Made by a program: the position numbers and the translations under genes. DNA of 64,000 bases from Tragulus kanchil (Eukaryota > Chordata > Mammalia > Artiodactyla > Tragulidae): positions 143,365,301 to 143,429,300 of the forward strand of contig JAIOJX010000025.1 in the NCBI GenBank assembly GCA_022376925.1, in the 5' to 3' direction. Of the stretch, positions 32,402 through 42,362 are shown piece after piece (positions within the stretch are counted from its first letter, which is position 1; every line of letters starts with the position of its first letter). The notes below the pieces were generated by a model. It was not told the DNA's origin. It did no database searches and saw only the letters and a list, made by a program, of their open reading frames with translations.

Positions 32402-34111
32402 AATGCCTCAATCGAAAGTGGGAAAACTATTTTTGATGGAACCAGAAAGCAATGTGAAATAAGGGTTTCAAGAAAATTCAGAAAGACCATATTTCTTTGT
32501 ATAAATGAAAATATATCCATGTGTTTAATATATAAGTATCTTATGTGTTTCATTGATTTATCTGAATGGTACCCATAGGCATTATAATTTACCAATCACT
32601 GTCTACCTGTGATCTAACCCAGAAAGTTCTTGAACTCTTTTGCATGTTTTTTATATTCTTCAGTATATCTTGTCCTGATTTCAAGGACAAGGGTATCTTG
32701 TTCTTGTTTTTCTCTACTGTTATGCATTTATTATTTTATAGAGGGATATAAATGTAGATATAATTATACACATGGACATATAGATACAAATATCATAGTA
32801 GTAATTAATATGGATAAAGACATACAATCCTTTCAGTTGGAACTCTTCTCTCAATGTGTAAGCCAGCAGAGATACGTTTCCAAACAATGAGTCACATATA
32901 GCTAGCCCCAAGTATCTCCCCTCCATTCTAGGACTGATGTAATTAAAACAAGATTGGTGGCTTAAAACAATAGACATTCACCCCATCTCTGCCTCTTTCA
33001 GCCCCGGCTGGCAGTTTTCCTACTGGTATAAAATTCTCAAGCCCTGTTTGCCCTCTGTGAATTTGGAGGAGATCTGTTAGACAGCAGGATACTCCACAGA
33101 TCCTCTCTAGATAGCTCCATCTTTATTCCTGGCTTCTGATAAGGTAGTCATTGAATCCATAAGTCACATACGTAATCACATGCCTGCCTGTTAACTTGGC
33201 AAATAGTTGTTCAACTACTCTCTTGGCCCTCCTCCCAGGGCATGCTCTCTGGATGGGCTGAGAATTTTTCAAATCAAGTGCTGGTTCCTTTTCACTGAAC
33301 AGTCAAATCCTTAACTTAGCTCTTTCCTCTCACAATGTGCTGCAGGTAGCAAGGAGATATTAGTCTGTACCTTCTAAACCTGGCTTAGAAATCACCTCAG
33401 CTAAACATTCGAGTTAACTGTTTACAAAATTTTATCTTCCTAAATTCAACAGTAGAAAACAATTCAGCCTCATTTTATACCACTTTATGATAAGGATGGT
33501 TTTTCCTCCAATTTCCAATAACATATTACTGTTTTCCATCTGAGATCTCCCAGAAAAGCCATTCATGTTTCTGGCAACGTTCTGTTTATGATAATACAGA
33601 TAGATAGATAAAGAGAGAGAGATTCTCTAAGGGGTAGAACTTTTCTACAGGTCTATTTCCTTGAGTTCTCACCAGAATCACCTTTAATGTGTATGTCTCT
33701 ACCAGCAGTCTCTTTAAGGTAGCTTAGATTTACTGTTGTGTGCTTTCAAACGCTTATATCCTCTATTCATTACCTGTAAGAGAATGTATTCTTTTTGCAA
33801 ATGAAACCTATGTCTATGTGTTTAATAAAGACACTTTCATGTCTAAGTATTTGGTACAATAACATTCAACTTCCCAGTACTAAAGTTCACCTTTGTTTCC
33901 TTAGACAAATTGGCAGCTAAAAAAAAAAAAAAAAACCCTTTGTGTTACATTTCTGGAACCTAGAAGTTCAAAGCAGGTTGTCAACAAGACCATGTTTCCT
34001 CTGAGGCTTGATGGGCAGGTGGGGTAGGAGTGATTTCTAACTTTGCTGCTGACATCGTCTGTTAATTATCAGCAATCTTTGGTGTTCCAGTCTTTGTCTC
34101 CATTTTCTAAA
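32402..34111. other. Unassigned stretch, single copy up to about 33550
   Basis: No gene. Near 32955 'ggtggcttaaaacaatag' resembles a phrase common to several old mammalian repeats but cannot be assigned. From 33550 the sequence is copy 1 of duplication 13 and includes 'gatagatagata' (33597-33610), 'agagagagag' and an A-run of 19 (33920-33938). Confidence 0.4.
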
Positions 34112-35750
34112 CTATCTTTTTTGTAGTTAATTTACAGTGTTTCAGATCATTTTCCATTATAGGATGTAAAATATTGAATATAGTTCCCTGTCCTGTATAG
34201 CAGTACCTTGTTGTTTATTCATTTTATATATAATAGCCTGCCTATAATCCCAAACACCCAGTGCATCCCTCCCTCACGCCCTGGCTTGGCAATGACAAGT
34301 TTATTCTCTATGTCTGTGTCTCTGTTTCTCTTTCATAGATACATTCATCTGAGTCCTATTTCATATTCCACACACAGGTGATTTCATATGCTTTCTCTTT
34401 CTGATGTACTTCACTTACCATGACAGTCTCTGGGTTCATCTATGTTGCTGCAGATGGCATTTTTTCATTCATATTTATGGCTCAGTAGTAATCCATTGTG
34501 TGTGTCTCTCTGCATGTGTGTATCCACCCCACATTTCCTTTATCCACTCTTTGGTTGATGAACATTCAGATTGATTCCATGTCTTGGCTGCTGTAAATAG
34601 TGCTGCTGTGAGCACTGGGATACATGTAACTTTTTTAACTGAGGTTTTCTCCAAAAATTCATGTTTCTGGGAAAGTTGTGTTTATGATAATACAGATAGA
34701 TAGATAAAGAGAGAGAGATTCTCTAAGGGGTAGAACTTTTCTACAGGTCTATTTCCTTGAGTTCTCACCAGAATCACCTTTAATGTGTATGTCTCTACCA
34801 GCAGTCTCTTTAAGGTAGCTTAGATTTACTGTTGTGTGCTTTCAAACGCTTATATCCTCTATTCATTACCTGTAAGAGAATGTATTCTTTTTGCAAATGA
34901 AACCTATGTCTATGTGTTTAATAAAGACACTTTCATGTCTAAGTATTTGGTACAATAACATTCAACTTCCCAGTACTAAAGTTCACCTTTGTTTCCTTAG
35001 ACAAATTGGCAGCTAAAAAAAAAAAAAAAAACCCTTTGTGTTACATTTCTGGAACCTAGAAGTTCAAAGCAGGTTGTCAACAAGACCATGTTTCCTCTGA
35101 GGCTTGATGGGCAGGTGGGGTAGGAGTGATTTCTAACTTTGCTGCTGACATCGTCTGTTAATTATCAGCAATCTTTGGTGTTCCAGTCTTTGTCTCCATT
35201 TTCTAAACTATCTTTTTTGTAGTTAATTTACAGTGTTTCAGATCATTTTCCATTATAGGATGTAAAATATTGAATATAGTTCCCTGTCCTGTATAGCAGT
35301 ACCTTGTTGTTTATTCATTTTATATATAATAGCCTGCCTATAATCCCAAACACCCAGTGCATCCCTCCCTCACGCCCTGGCTTGGCAATGACAAGTTTAT
35401 TCTCTATGTCTGTGTCTCTGTTTCTCTTTCATAGATACATTCATCTGAGTCCTATTTCATATTCCACACACAGGTGATTTCATATGCTTTCTCTTTCTGA
35501 TGTACTTCACTTACCATGACAGTCTCTGGGTTCATCTATGTTGCTGCAGATGGCATTTTTTCATTCATATTTATGGCTCAGTAGTAATCCATTGTGTGTG
35601 TCTCTCTGCATGTGTGTATCCACCCCACATTTCCTTTATCCACTCTTTGGTTGATGAACATTCAGATTGATTCCATGTCTTGGCTGCTGTAAATAGTGCT
35701 GCTGTGAGCACTGGGATACATGTAACTTTTTTAACTGAGGTTTTTCTCCA
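33550..35750. repeat. Tandem duplication 13, period 1096 bp
   Basis: Copy 1 is about 33550-34652, copy 2 34651-35750. At the join 'tttctccaaaaattcatg' stands where copy 1 has 'tcccagaaaagccattcatg', a shortened version of the true flank. Close by, 'ggcaacgttctg' (33573) appears as 'ggaaagttgtg' (34670). Elsewhere the copies are essentially identical, including the A-run. Confidence 0.95.
34112..34652 (-). mobile_element. L1 LINE fragment, antisense, copy 1
   Basis: Plus-strand complement of L1: 'gtagttaatttacagtgttt', 'ttccctgtcctgtatagcag', 'tctatgtctgtgtctctgtt', 'ctgggttcatctatgttgct', 'ggctcagtagtaatccattg'. The duplication 13 join cuts it at 34652; it continues in the second copy from 35208. 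Confidence 0.78.
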
Positions 35751-35784
35751 GGTATATGTTCAGGAGTAGGGTTGTTGTCATGTG

Positions 35785-35941
35785 TATGCATGCATATGTG
35801 CGAAGTCATGTGCTTTAGTCGTGTCTGACTCTTTGTGAACCTATGGATGGTAACCCACTGGGCTTCTCTCTCTCCATAGGGTTCTCCAGGCAAGAATACT
35901 GAAGTGGCTTGCCATTTCTTTCTCTAGGGGATCTTCCTGAC
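35785..35941 (-). mobile_element. Truncated Bov-tA SINE in L1, copy 1
   Basis: Complement of the Bov-A body and tail: 'cgaagtcatgtgctttagtc', 'gtgtctgactctttgtgaac', 'ttctccaggcaagaatactg', 'aggggatcttcctgaca'. The tRNA-like head is missing. Nested in the antisense L1. Confidence 0.75.
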
Positions 35942-36106
35942 ATAAAATAACTCAATTTTTAATTTTGTAAAGAACCTCTCCATACTGTTTTTCATAGTGG
36001 CTGTATTAATTGACATGCCCACAAACAGTGTAGGAGGGTCCCTTTTTCTCCACATCTTCTCTAGAATTTATTATTTGTAGACTTTTTCTTTTTAAATTGG
36101 CCTCCT

Positions 36107-36352
36107 TTATTGTTTTTTATTTATTTATTTATTTTCATACATCTTTATTTTTTGGCCTGTGTGGGCCTCCCATCGCAGTGGCCTCTCTCACTGCAGAGCA
36201 CCAGTCTCTGGACCCTTATACGAGCGCTGGCTTGTACTTGGACACATGGGTCCAGCTGCTCTACAGCACGTGTGATCTTCCCAGGCCAGGGATCGAACCA
36301 GTGCCCCTTGCACAGCAACGTGGACTCTTTACCACTGGACCACCAGGACGTT
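36107..36352 (-). mobile_element. CHR-like tRNA-Glu SINE in L1, copy 1
   Basis: Minus strand: 'tggtggtccagtggtaaaga', 'tggttcgatccctggcctgg', body diverged from other copies ('ccagcgctcgtataaggg'), with an AT-rich tail 'ttatttatttatttat' on plus. Inserted in the L1 between 'ttggcctcc' and 'acgttttaatgaagg'. Confidence 0.8.
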
Positions 36353-36886
36353 TTAATGAAGGCCATTCTGACTAATGTAATATGATCCCTCATTGTGGTT
36401 TTGATATAGATTTTTCTAATAGCTATTAACATTGAACATCTTCCATATGCCTAATGACCATTTGTGTCTCTAAAGAAATATCTGTCTAGAGTTTTTGCCC
36501 TGTTTTTTATTAAGGATTTTTTCATTCCTAGATATTAAGCTCTACAAGCTGTTTGTATATTTTGGATATTATTTACTTGTTAGTTGCATTGTTTACAAAT
36601 ATTTTCTCCCAATTTATAGGTTGTTTTTTTCATTTTGTTTATCGTTTCTTTGTTGTGAAAAAGTTTCTATATTTTATTATGTTCCAATTGTTTATTTTCA
36701 CTTTCACTATCCCAGTAGATAAATCCCCACATTTCCTTTATCCACTCTTTGGTTGATGAACATTCAGATTGATTCCATGTCTTGGCTGCTGTAAATAGTG
36801 CTGCTGTGAGCACTGGGATACATGTAACTTTTTTAACTGAGGTTTTTCTCCAGGTATATGTTCAGGAGTAGGGTTGTTGTCATGTG

Positions 36887-37043
36887 TATGCATGCATATG
36901 TGCGAAGTCATGTGCTTTAGTCGTGTCTGACTCTTTGTGAACCTATGGATGGTAACCCACTGGGCTTCTCTCTCTCCATAGGGTTCTCCAGGCAAGAATA
37001 CTGAAGTGGCTTGCCATTTCTTTCTCTAGGGGATCTTCCTGAC
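36887..37043 (-). mobile_element. Truncated Bov-tA SINE in L1, copy 2 (from duplication 14)
   Basis: Second image of 35785-35941 at offset 1102. Confidence 0.75.
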
Positions 37044-37213
37044 ATAAAATAACTCAATTTTTAATTTTGTAAAGAACCTCTCCATACTGTTTTTCATAGT
37101 GGCTGTATTAATTGACATGCCCACAAACAGTGTAGGAGGGTCCCTTTTTCTCCACATCTTCTCTAGAATTTATTATTTGTAGACTTTTTCTTTTTAAATT
37201 GGCCTCCTTTATT

Positions 37214-37450
37214 GTTTTTTATTTATTTATTTATTTTCATACATCTTTATTTTTTGGCCTGTGTGGGCCTCCCATCGCAGTGGCCTCTCTCACTGCAGAG
37301 CACCAGTCTCTGGACCCTTATACGAGCGCTGGCTTGTACTTGGACACATGGGTCCAGCTGCTCTACAGCACGTGTGATCTTCCCAGGCCAGGGATCGAAC
37401 CAGTGCCCCTTGCACAGCAACGTGGACTCTTTACCACTGGACCACCAGAC
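37214..37450 (-). mobile_element. CHR-like tRNA-Glu SINE in L1, copy 2 (from duplication 14)
   Basis: Second image of 36107-36352, lacking one 'g' at its 5' boundary. Confidence 0.8.
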
Positions 37451-38366
37451 GTTTTAATGAAGGCCATTCTGACTAATGTAATATGATCCCTCATTGTGGT
37501 TTTGATATAGATTTTTCTAATAGCTATTAACATTGAACATCTTCCATATGCCTAATGACCATTTGTGTCTCTAAAGAAATATCTGTCTAGAGTTTTTGCC
37601 CTGTTTTTTATTAAGGATTTTTTCATTCCTAGATATTAAGCTCTACAAGCTGTTTGTATATTTTGGATATTATTTACTTGTTAGTTGCATTGTTTACAAA
37701 TATTTTCTCCCAATTTATAGGTTGTTTTTTTCATTTTGTTTATCGTTTCTTTGTTGTGAAAAAGTTTCTATATTTTATTATGTTCCAATTGTTTATTTTC
37801 ACTTTCACTATCCCAGTAGATAAATCTAAGAAAAATATTGGTGTGATTTATGTCAAAGAATCTCCTGCGTCTGTGTCCTCTCGGCATTTCATAGTATCTG
37901 GACTTGAATATGCTTTTTAAACCCACTCTGAATTTATTTTTGTATACAGTGTTAGGAAATGTTCTAATTTCACTCTTCTGTCCAGTTTTCCTAACATCAC
38001 ATATTGAAAAGACTGCCTTTTCCACATTGTATATTTTTATGCCATAAATCATAGATCAATTGACCATAAATCCCTGGGTTTATTTCAGAGCTTTCTGTCC
38101 TGTTCCATTGATCTATGTATGTTTTTGTGCTAGTACTATACTGTTGTGTTTTTTGTAACTTTGTAGTATAGTCTGAGATCAGAGAACATGATTTGTCCAG
38201 CTTCATTCTTCTTCCTCAAGATTACTTTGGTTATTTGGGGTCTTTCATGTTCCCATACAAATTTAATTTTTTTTGTTCCAGTTCTGTGAAAAATGTCACT
38301 GCACCAAATGTGCAGATTTTCTTGCGTAGTATGGTAATTTTAACAATATTAATTCTTCCAGTCGAA

Positions 38367-38457
38367 GAAATGGAGAAGGAAATGGCAACCCACTCCAGTA
38401 TTCTGAAAATACCATCGATGTAGAAGCCTGGTGAATACTACAGTCAATGGGGCCTCA
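38367..38457 (+). mobile_element. Bov-A partial SINE, copy 1
   Basis: 'gaaatggcaacccactccag', then 'agcctggtgaatactacagt' and 'caatggggcctcaaat': the middle of a Bov-A unit without head or tail. It sits at the L1 phrase 'attcttccagtc', so this and the next SINE interrupt the L1. Confidence 0.7.
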
Positions 38458-38482
38458 AATATATACAGAAATATACTTATCA

Positions 38483-38695
38483 GCTTCCCTGATGGCTCAG
38501 TGGTGAGGAATATGCCTGTAATGCAGGAGACCCAGGTTCTATCCCTGGGTTGCAAAGATCTCCCTGGAGGAGGGCATGGCAATTCACTCCAGTATTCCTG
38601 CCTGGAGAATTCCATAGACAGAGGAACCCGAGGGGGTACAGTCCATGGGGACACACAGAGTCGGACATGACTGAAGGGACTGCTGCAGCAATCCA
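38483..38695 (+). mobile_element. Bov-tA SINE, copy 1
   Basis: Head 'agcttccctgatggctcagt', 'ggttctatccctgggttgc', body 'ccagtattcctgcctggaga', 'gtacagtccatggggaca' and tail 'agagtcggacatgactgaag'. After it the L1 resumes at 'aacatggtatatctttcc'. Predicted peptides of up to 168 codons fuse this SINE with L1 complement and are not genes. Confidence 0.85.
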
Positions 38696-38900
38696 AGAAC
38701 ATGGTATATCTTTCCATCTGTTTGTGTCATCTTTAATTTCTTTCATCAGCATCATATACTTTTTGAAGTATATGTCCTTTTCTTCCTTAAGTAGGTTTAT
38801 TCCTACATACTTTATTCATTTTGTTATGATGGTAAAAAGGATTGTTTCTGAAAAATTCCTTTCTGATATTTCTTTTTCTTTTTTGTCTCAACTGTACCTG
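38696..38900 (-). mobile_element. L1 LINE, antisense, distal part, copy 1
   Basis: 'aacatggtatatctttccat', 'ctttcatcagcatcatatac', 'taggtttattcctacatact' continue the L1 interrupted at 38366. The far edge near 38890-38900 is soft. Confidence 0.75.
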
Positions 38901-38924
38901 GCCTTGTGTGTTTGCATATCTGTA

Positions 38925-39020
38925 TACAAATTTCCCTTATCTTATAAGGATATGACTTATACTGGATTTTGGGCCTATCCTAGTGTTAACTTGATTACCT
39001 TTGTCAAGCCCTCATTTCCA
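38925..39020. mobile_element. Possible MaLR-type LTR fragment, copy 1
   Basis: 'cttataaggatatgacttat', 'actggattttgggcctatcc', 'ttaacttgattacctttgtc' resemble, in order, a phrase series common in ERVL-MaLR LTRs. Short and diverged. Repeated at 40018-40115. Confidence 0.3.
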
Positions 39021-39360
39021 AAAGGATGACATTCAGAAGCTCCAAGTTAACCTAAAATTTGCAGGGACACTGTTCAATTCAGTAAAGAGCTTATTAAAAC
39101 TGTGTTAAGAAACTCATGGAAATTCCTTTGGGACAAGCTAACTCTAAAATTTTAACTTTCCAAGAAAATGGATTTGGGCCACTCTTATTAACATTCACTA
39201 ATTCTTTTGCAAAAAAGACGTATCAGGCTAAGTCATAAGTCATGTTTGAGTCTTCTCTTTTATGGAGGAGAAACAAACATGAGAGTTAGGGGGCCATGTC
39301 TATCTCTTATTATGTTAAACAAAGAAAACTATTTTAATGAATAAATTCTCAGAAGAATTG

Positions 39361-39459
39361 AATTTTTTGTTCCAGTTCTGTGAAATGTCACTGCACCAAA
39401 TGTGCAGATTTTCTTGCGTAGTATGGTAATTTTAACAATATTAATTCTTCCAGTCGAAG
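39361..39459 (-). mobile_element. L1 LINE piece, antisense (duplicate of 38265-38366)
   Basis: Second image produced by duplication 15, starting at the junction. Confidence 0.75.
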
Positions 39460-39552
39460 AAATGGAGAAGGAAATGGCAACCCACTCCAGTATTCTGAAA
39501 ATACCATCGATGTAGAAGCCTGGTGAATACTACAGTCAATGGGGCCTCAAAT
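39460..39552 (+). mobile_element. Bov-A partial SINE, copy 2 (from duplication 15)
   Basis: Second image of 38367-38457. Confidence 0.7.
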
Positions 39553-39576
39553 ATATACAGAAATATACTTATCAGC

Positions 39577-39787
39577 TTCCCTGATGGCTCAGTGGTGAGG
39601 AATATGCCTGTAATGCAGGAGACCCAGGTTCTATCCCTGGGTTGCAAAGATCTCCCTGGAGTAGGGCATGGCAATTCACTCCAGTATTCCTGCCTGGAGA
39701 ATTCCATAGACAGAGGAACCCGAGGGGGTACAGTCCATGGGGACACACAGAGTCGGACATGACTGAAGGGACTGCTGCAGCAATCCA
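39577..39787 (+). mobile_element. Bov-tA SINE, copy 2 (from duplication 15)
   Basis: Second image of 38483-38695; 'ggagtagggcatgg' replaces 'ggaggagggcatgg'. Confidence 0.85.
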
Positions 39788-39992
39788 AGAACATGGTATA
39801 TCTTTCCATCTGTTTGTGTCATCTTTAATTTCTTTCATCAGCATCATATACTTTTTGAAGTATATGTCCTTTTCTTCCTTAAGTAGGTTTATTCCTACAT
39901 ACTTTATTCATTTTGTTATGATGGTAAAAAGGATTGTTTCTGAAAAATTCCTTTCTGATATTTCTTTTTCTTTTTTGTCTCAACTGTACCTG
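39788..39992 (-). mobile_element. L1 LINE, antisense, distal part, copy 2
   Basis: Second image of 38696-38900. Confidence 0.75.
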
Positions 39993-40153
39993 GCCTTGTG
40001 TGTTTGCATATCTGTATACAAATTTCCCTTATCTTATAAGGATATGACTTATACTGGATTTTGGGCCTATCCTAGTGTTAACTTGATTACCTTTGTCAAG
40101 CCCTCATTTCCAAAAAGGATGACATTCAGAAGCTCCAAGTTAACCTAAAATTT

Positions 40154-42349
40154 GCAGGGACACTGTTCAATTCAGTAAAGAGCTTATTAAAACTGTGTTA
40201 AGAAACTCATGGAAATTCCTTTGGGACAAGCTAACTCTAAAATTTTAACTTTCCAAGAAAATGGATTTGGGCCACTCTTATTAACATTCACTAATTCTTT
40301 TGCAAAAAAAAGACGTATCAGGCTAAGTCATAAGTCATGTTTGAGTCTTCTCTTTTATGGAGGAGAAACAAACATGAGAGTTAGGGGGCCATGTCCATCT
40401 CTTATTATGTTAAACAAAGAAAACTATTTTAATGAATAAATTCTCAGAAGAATTGACATCAGCAACAAAAACTGAAATTCAGTCTGTGCTAGAAGGCCAT
40501 TTATGCCTCTGGGGTTATCAGTTACCTTTTAGACACCAGCTTGATCAAACCAAACAAAGAACACAAAACATCCCAATCCCTCTTCTTCTCTTAAGCCATT
40601 CTATTGCAGAGGTAGCTTGGCTTTAAGGATTGGAGCTCTATGCCAAAGGTCTTTGTGTGAACATCAGGTTTTGTCATGGGTCTATATGAGAACAAATCTC
40701 TTTCCTTTCCAGGTGATTGTGTTGGCACCCAGAAATAAGCTACCTTCATCAGTCACAAATCAAACTCCTATACCAACTGGACTGAACATTCACTAAAGAG
40801 AGACTTCCTGGAAGGAAAAGATTTGGCACAGGATATGCCAGATACCTTGCCAATAATTTCTTTTTATGTCTATGCATCACTGTATGCTATTACATTATAA
40901 CATGTGTCTGGTCGCCCAGAGATTACATTTCTCTTTTATTAAACTCTACCCCAGAGCAAACCGAAGACCGTCACACTACATACATTGTGAAATGTAGGTC
41001 TGATAATGTAACAACAAATTAACAAAAAAGGAAAGAAGCATTGATAGTTATTAGGACGCCATTTACCATTGACTTATTTATTCATTTTAATAATTGCATG
41101 CCTACTGCATGCCAGGTATCTTTGCATATGAAGAGGTTACAATCTGATTTCATTGTCTTTAAAATGTAGTTTTAATGAAATAAAAAAAAAATTTTAAAGG
41201 GTTTCTAGAGATTTTAGTCTTGTACATAAAACAATAACATAGGAACAAAAATTTCAGATACGCAGGGACACTGTTCAATTCAGTAAAGAGCTTATTAAAA
41301 CTGTGTTAAGAAACTCATGGAAATTCCTTTGGGACAAGCTAACTCTAAAATTTTAACTTTCCAAGAAAATGGATTTGGGCCACTCTTATTAACATTCACT
41401 AATTCTTTTGCAAAAAAAAGACGTATCAGGCTAAGTCATAAGTCATGTTTGAGTCTTCTCTTTTATGGAGGAGAAACAAACATGAGAGTTAGGGGGCCAT
41501 GTCCATCTCTTATTATGTTAAACAAAGAAAACTATTTTAATGAATAAATTCTCAGAAGAATTGACATCAGCAACAAAAACTGAAATTCAGTCTGTGCTAG
41601 AAGGCCATTTATGCCTCTGGGGTTATCAGTTACCTTTTAGACACCAGCTTGATCAAACCAAACAAAGAACACAAAACATCCCAATCCCTCTTCTTCTCTT
41701 AAGCCATTCTATTGCAGAGGTAGCTTGGCTTTAAGGATTGGAGCTCTATGCCAAAGGTCTTTGTGTGAACATCAGGTTTTGTCATGGGTCTATATGAGAA
41801 CAAATCTCTTTCCTTTCCAGGTGATTGTGTTGGCACCCAGAAATAAGCTACCTTCATCAGTCACAAATCAAACTCCTATACCAACTGGACTGAACATTCA
41901 CTAAAGAGAGACTTCCTGGAAGGAAAAGATTTGGCACAGGATATGCCAGATACCTTGCCAATAATTTTTTTTTATGTCTATGCATCACTGTATGCTATTA
42001 CATTATAACATGTGTCTGGTCGCCCAGAGATTACATTTCTCTTTTATTAAACTCTACCCCAGAGCAAACCGAAGACCGTCACACTACATACATTGTGAAA
42101 TGTAGGTCTGATAATGTAACAACAAATTAACAAAAAAGGAAAGAAGCATTGATAGTTATTAGGACGCCATTTACCATTGACTTATTTATTCATTTTAATA
42201 ATTGCATGCCTACTGCATGCCAGGTATCTTTGCATATGAAGAGGTTACAATCTGATTTCATTGTCTTTAAAATGTAGTTTTAATGAAATAAAAAAAAATT
42301 TTAAAGGGTTTCTAGAGATTTTAGTCTTGTACATAAAACAATAACATAG
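40154..42349. repeat. Tandem duplication 16, period 1108 bp
   Basis: Copy 1 is 40154-41242, copy 2 41262-42349, with 19 stray bases between. The stray bases ('aacaaaaatttcagatac') look like a damaged 'aacctaaaattt' from before 40154. Copies differ in homopolymers only (A-run at 41182 versus 42290; 'ataatttcttttt' versus 'ataattttttttt'). Confidence 0.95.
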
Positions 42350-42362
42350 TGCTTGATTAATC

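Larger units (their letters stand above)
35208..36725 (-). mobile_element. L1 LINE, antisense, with nested SINEs, copy 2
   Basis: Same L1 as 34112 but running on: after 'tttctccaggtatatgttca' it is interrupted by a Bov-tA piece (35785) and a CHR-like SINE (36107). It resumes with 'gaaggccattctgactaatg', 'gttttgatatagatttttct', 'ttgtatattttggatattat' and 'cccaatttataggttg', the classic antisense L1 ORF2 order. Many frame breaks make it inactive. Cut at 36725 by duplication 14. Confidence 0.8.
35623..37826. repeat. Tandem duplication 14, period 1102 bp
   Basis: Copy 1 is 35623-36725, copy 2 36725-37826. Seamless join: 'gtagataaatc' runs into 'cccacatttcc' sharing 'c'. The only difference I noticed is 'ccaggacgttt' (36350) versus 'ccagacgttt' (37446). 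The first 128 bases form a third copy of 34526-34652. Confidence 0.95.
36725..38366 (-). mobile_element. L1 LINE, antisense, copy 3 and onward
   Basis: Repeats the L1 of 35623-36725 and then continues past it: 'agtatctggacttgaatatg', 'tctgtccagttttcctaaca', 'ttccattgatctatgtatg', 'agattactttggttatttgg', 'taacaatattaattcttcca'. Interrupted by nested SINEs at 36887 and 37214. Beyond 37826 it is single copy up to 38265. Confidence 0.82.
38265..40456. repeat. Tandem duplication 15, period 1094 bp
   Basis: Copy 1 is 38265-39362, copy 2 39361-40456. Seamless join inside 'aagaattgaatttttt'. Differences: T-run shorter at 39363, 'gtgaaaaatgtc' versus 'gtgaaatgtc', 'ggaggaggg' versus 'ggagtaggg', 'gcaaaaaagacg' (39210) versus 'gcaaaaaaaagacg' (40303) and 'gtctatctc' versus 'gtccatctc'. 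Differences cluster near copy ends. Confidence 0.95.

Noticed and set aside
32940..33550. Possible LTR-like region after 'ggtggcttaaaacaatag'
   Set aside because: Only one phrase is familiar; no LTR ends, polyadenylation signal or consistent order of motifs.
38550..40148. Longest open frames (159 and 168 codons, plus strand)
   Set aside because: They run from a Bov-tA SINE into complementary L1 sequence and are two images of one duplicated unit; the composition is not protein-like.
41093..41160. MIR/MER-like phrase 'cctactgcatgccaggtatc'
   Set aside because: Too short and isolated to call a repeat family.
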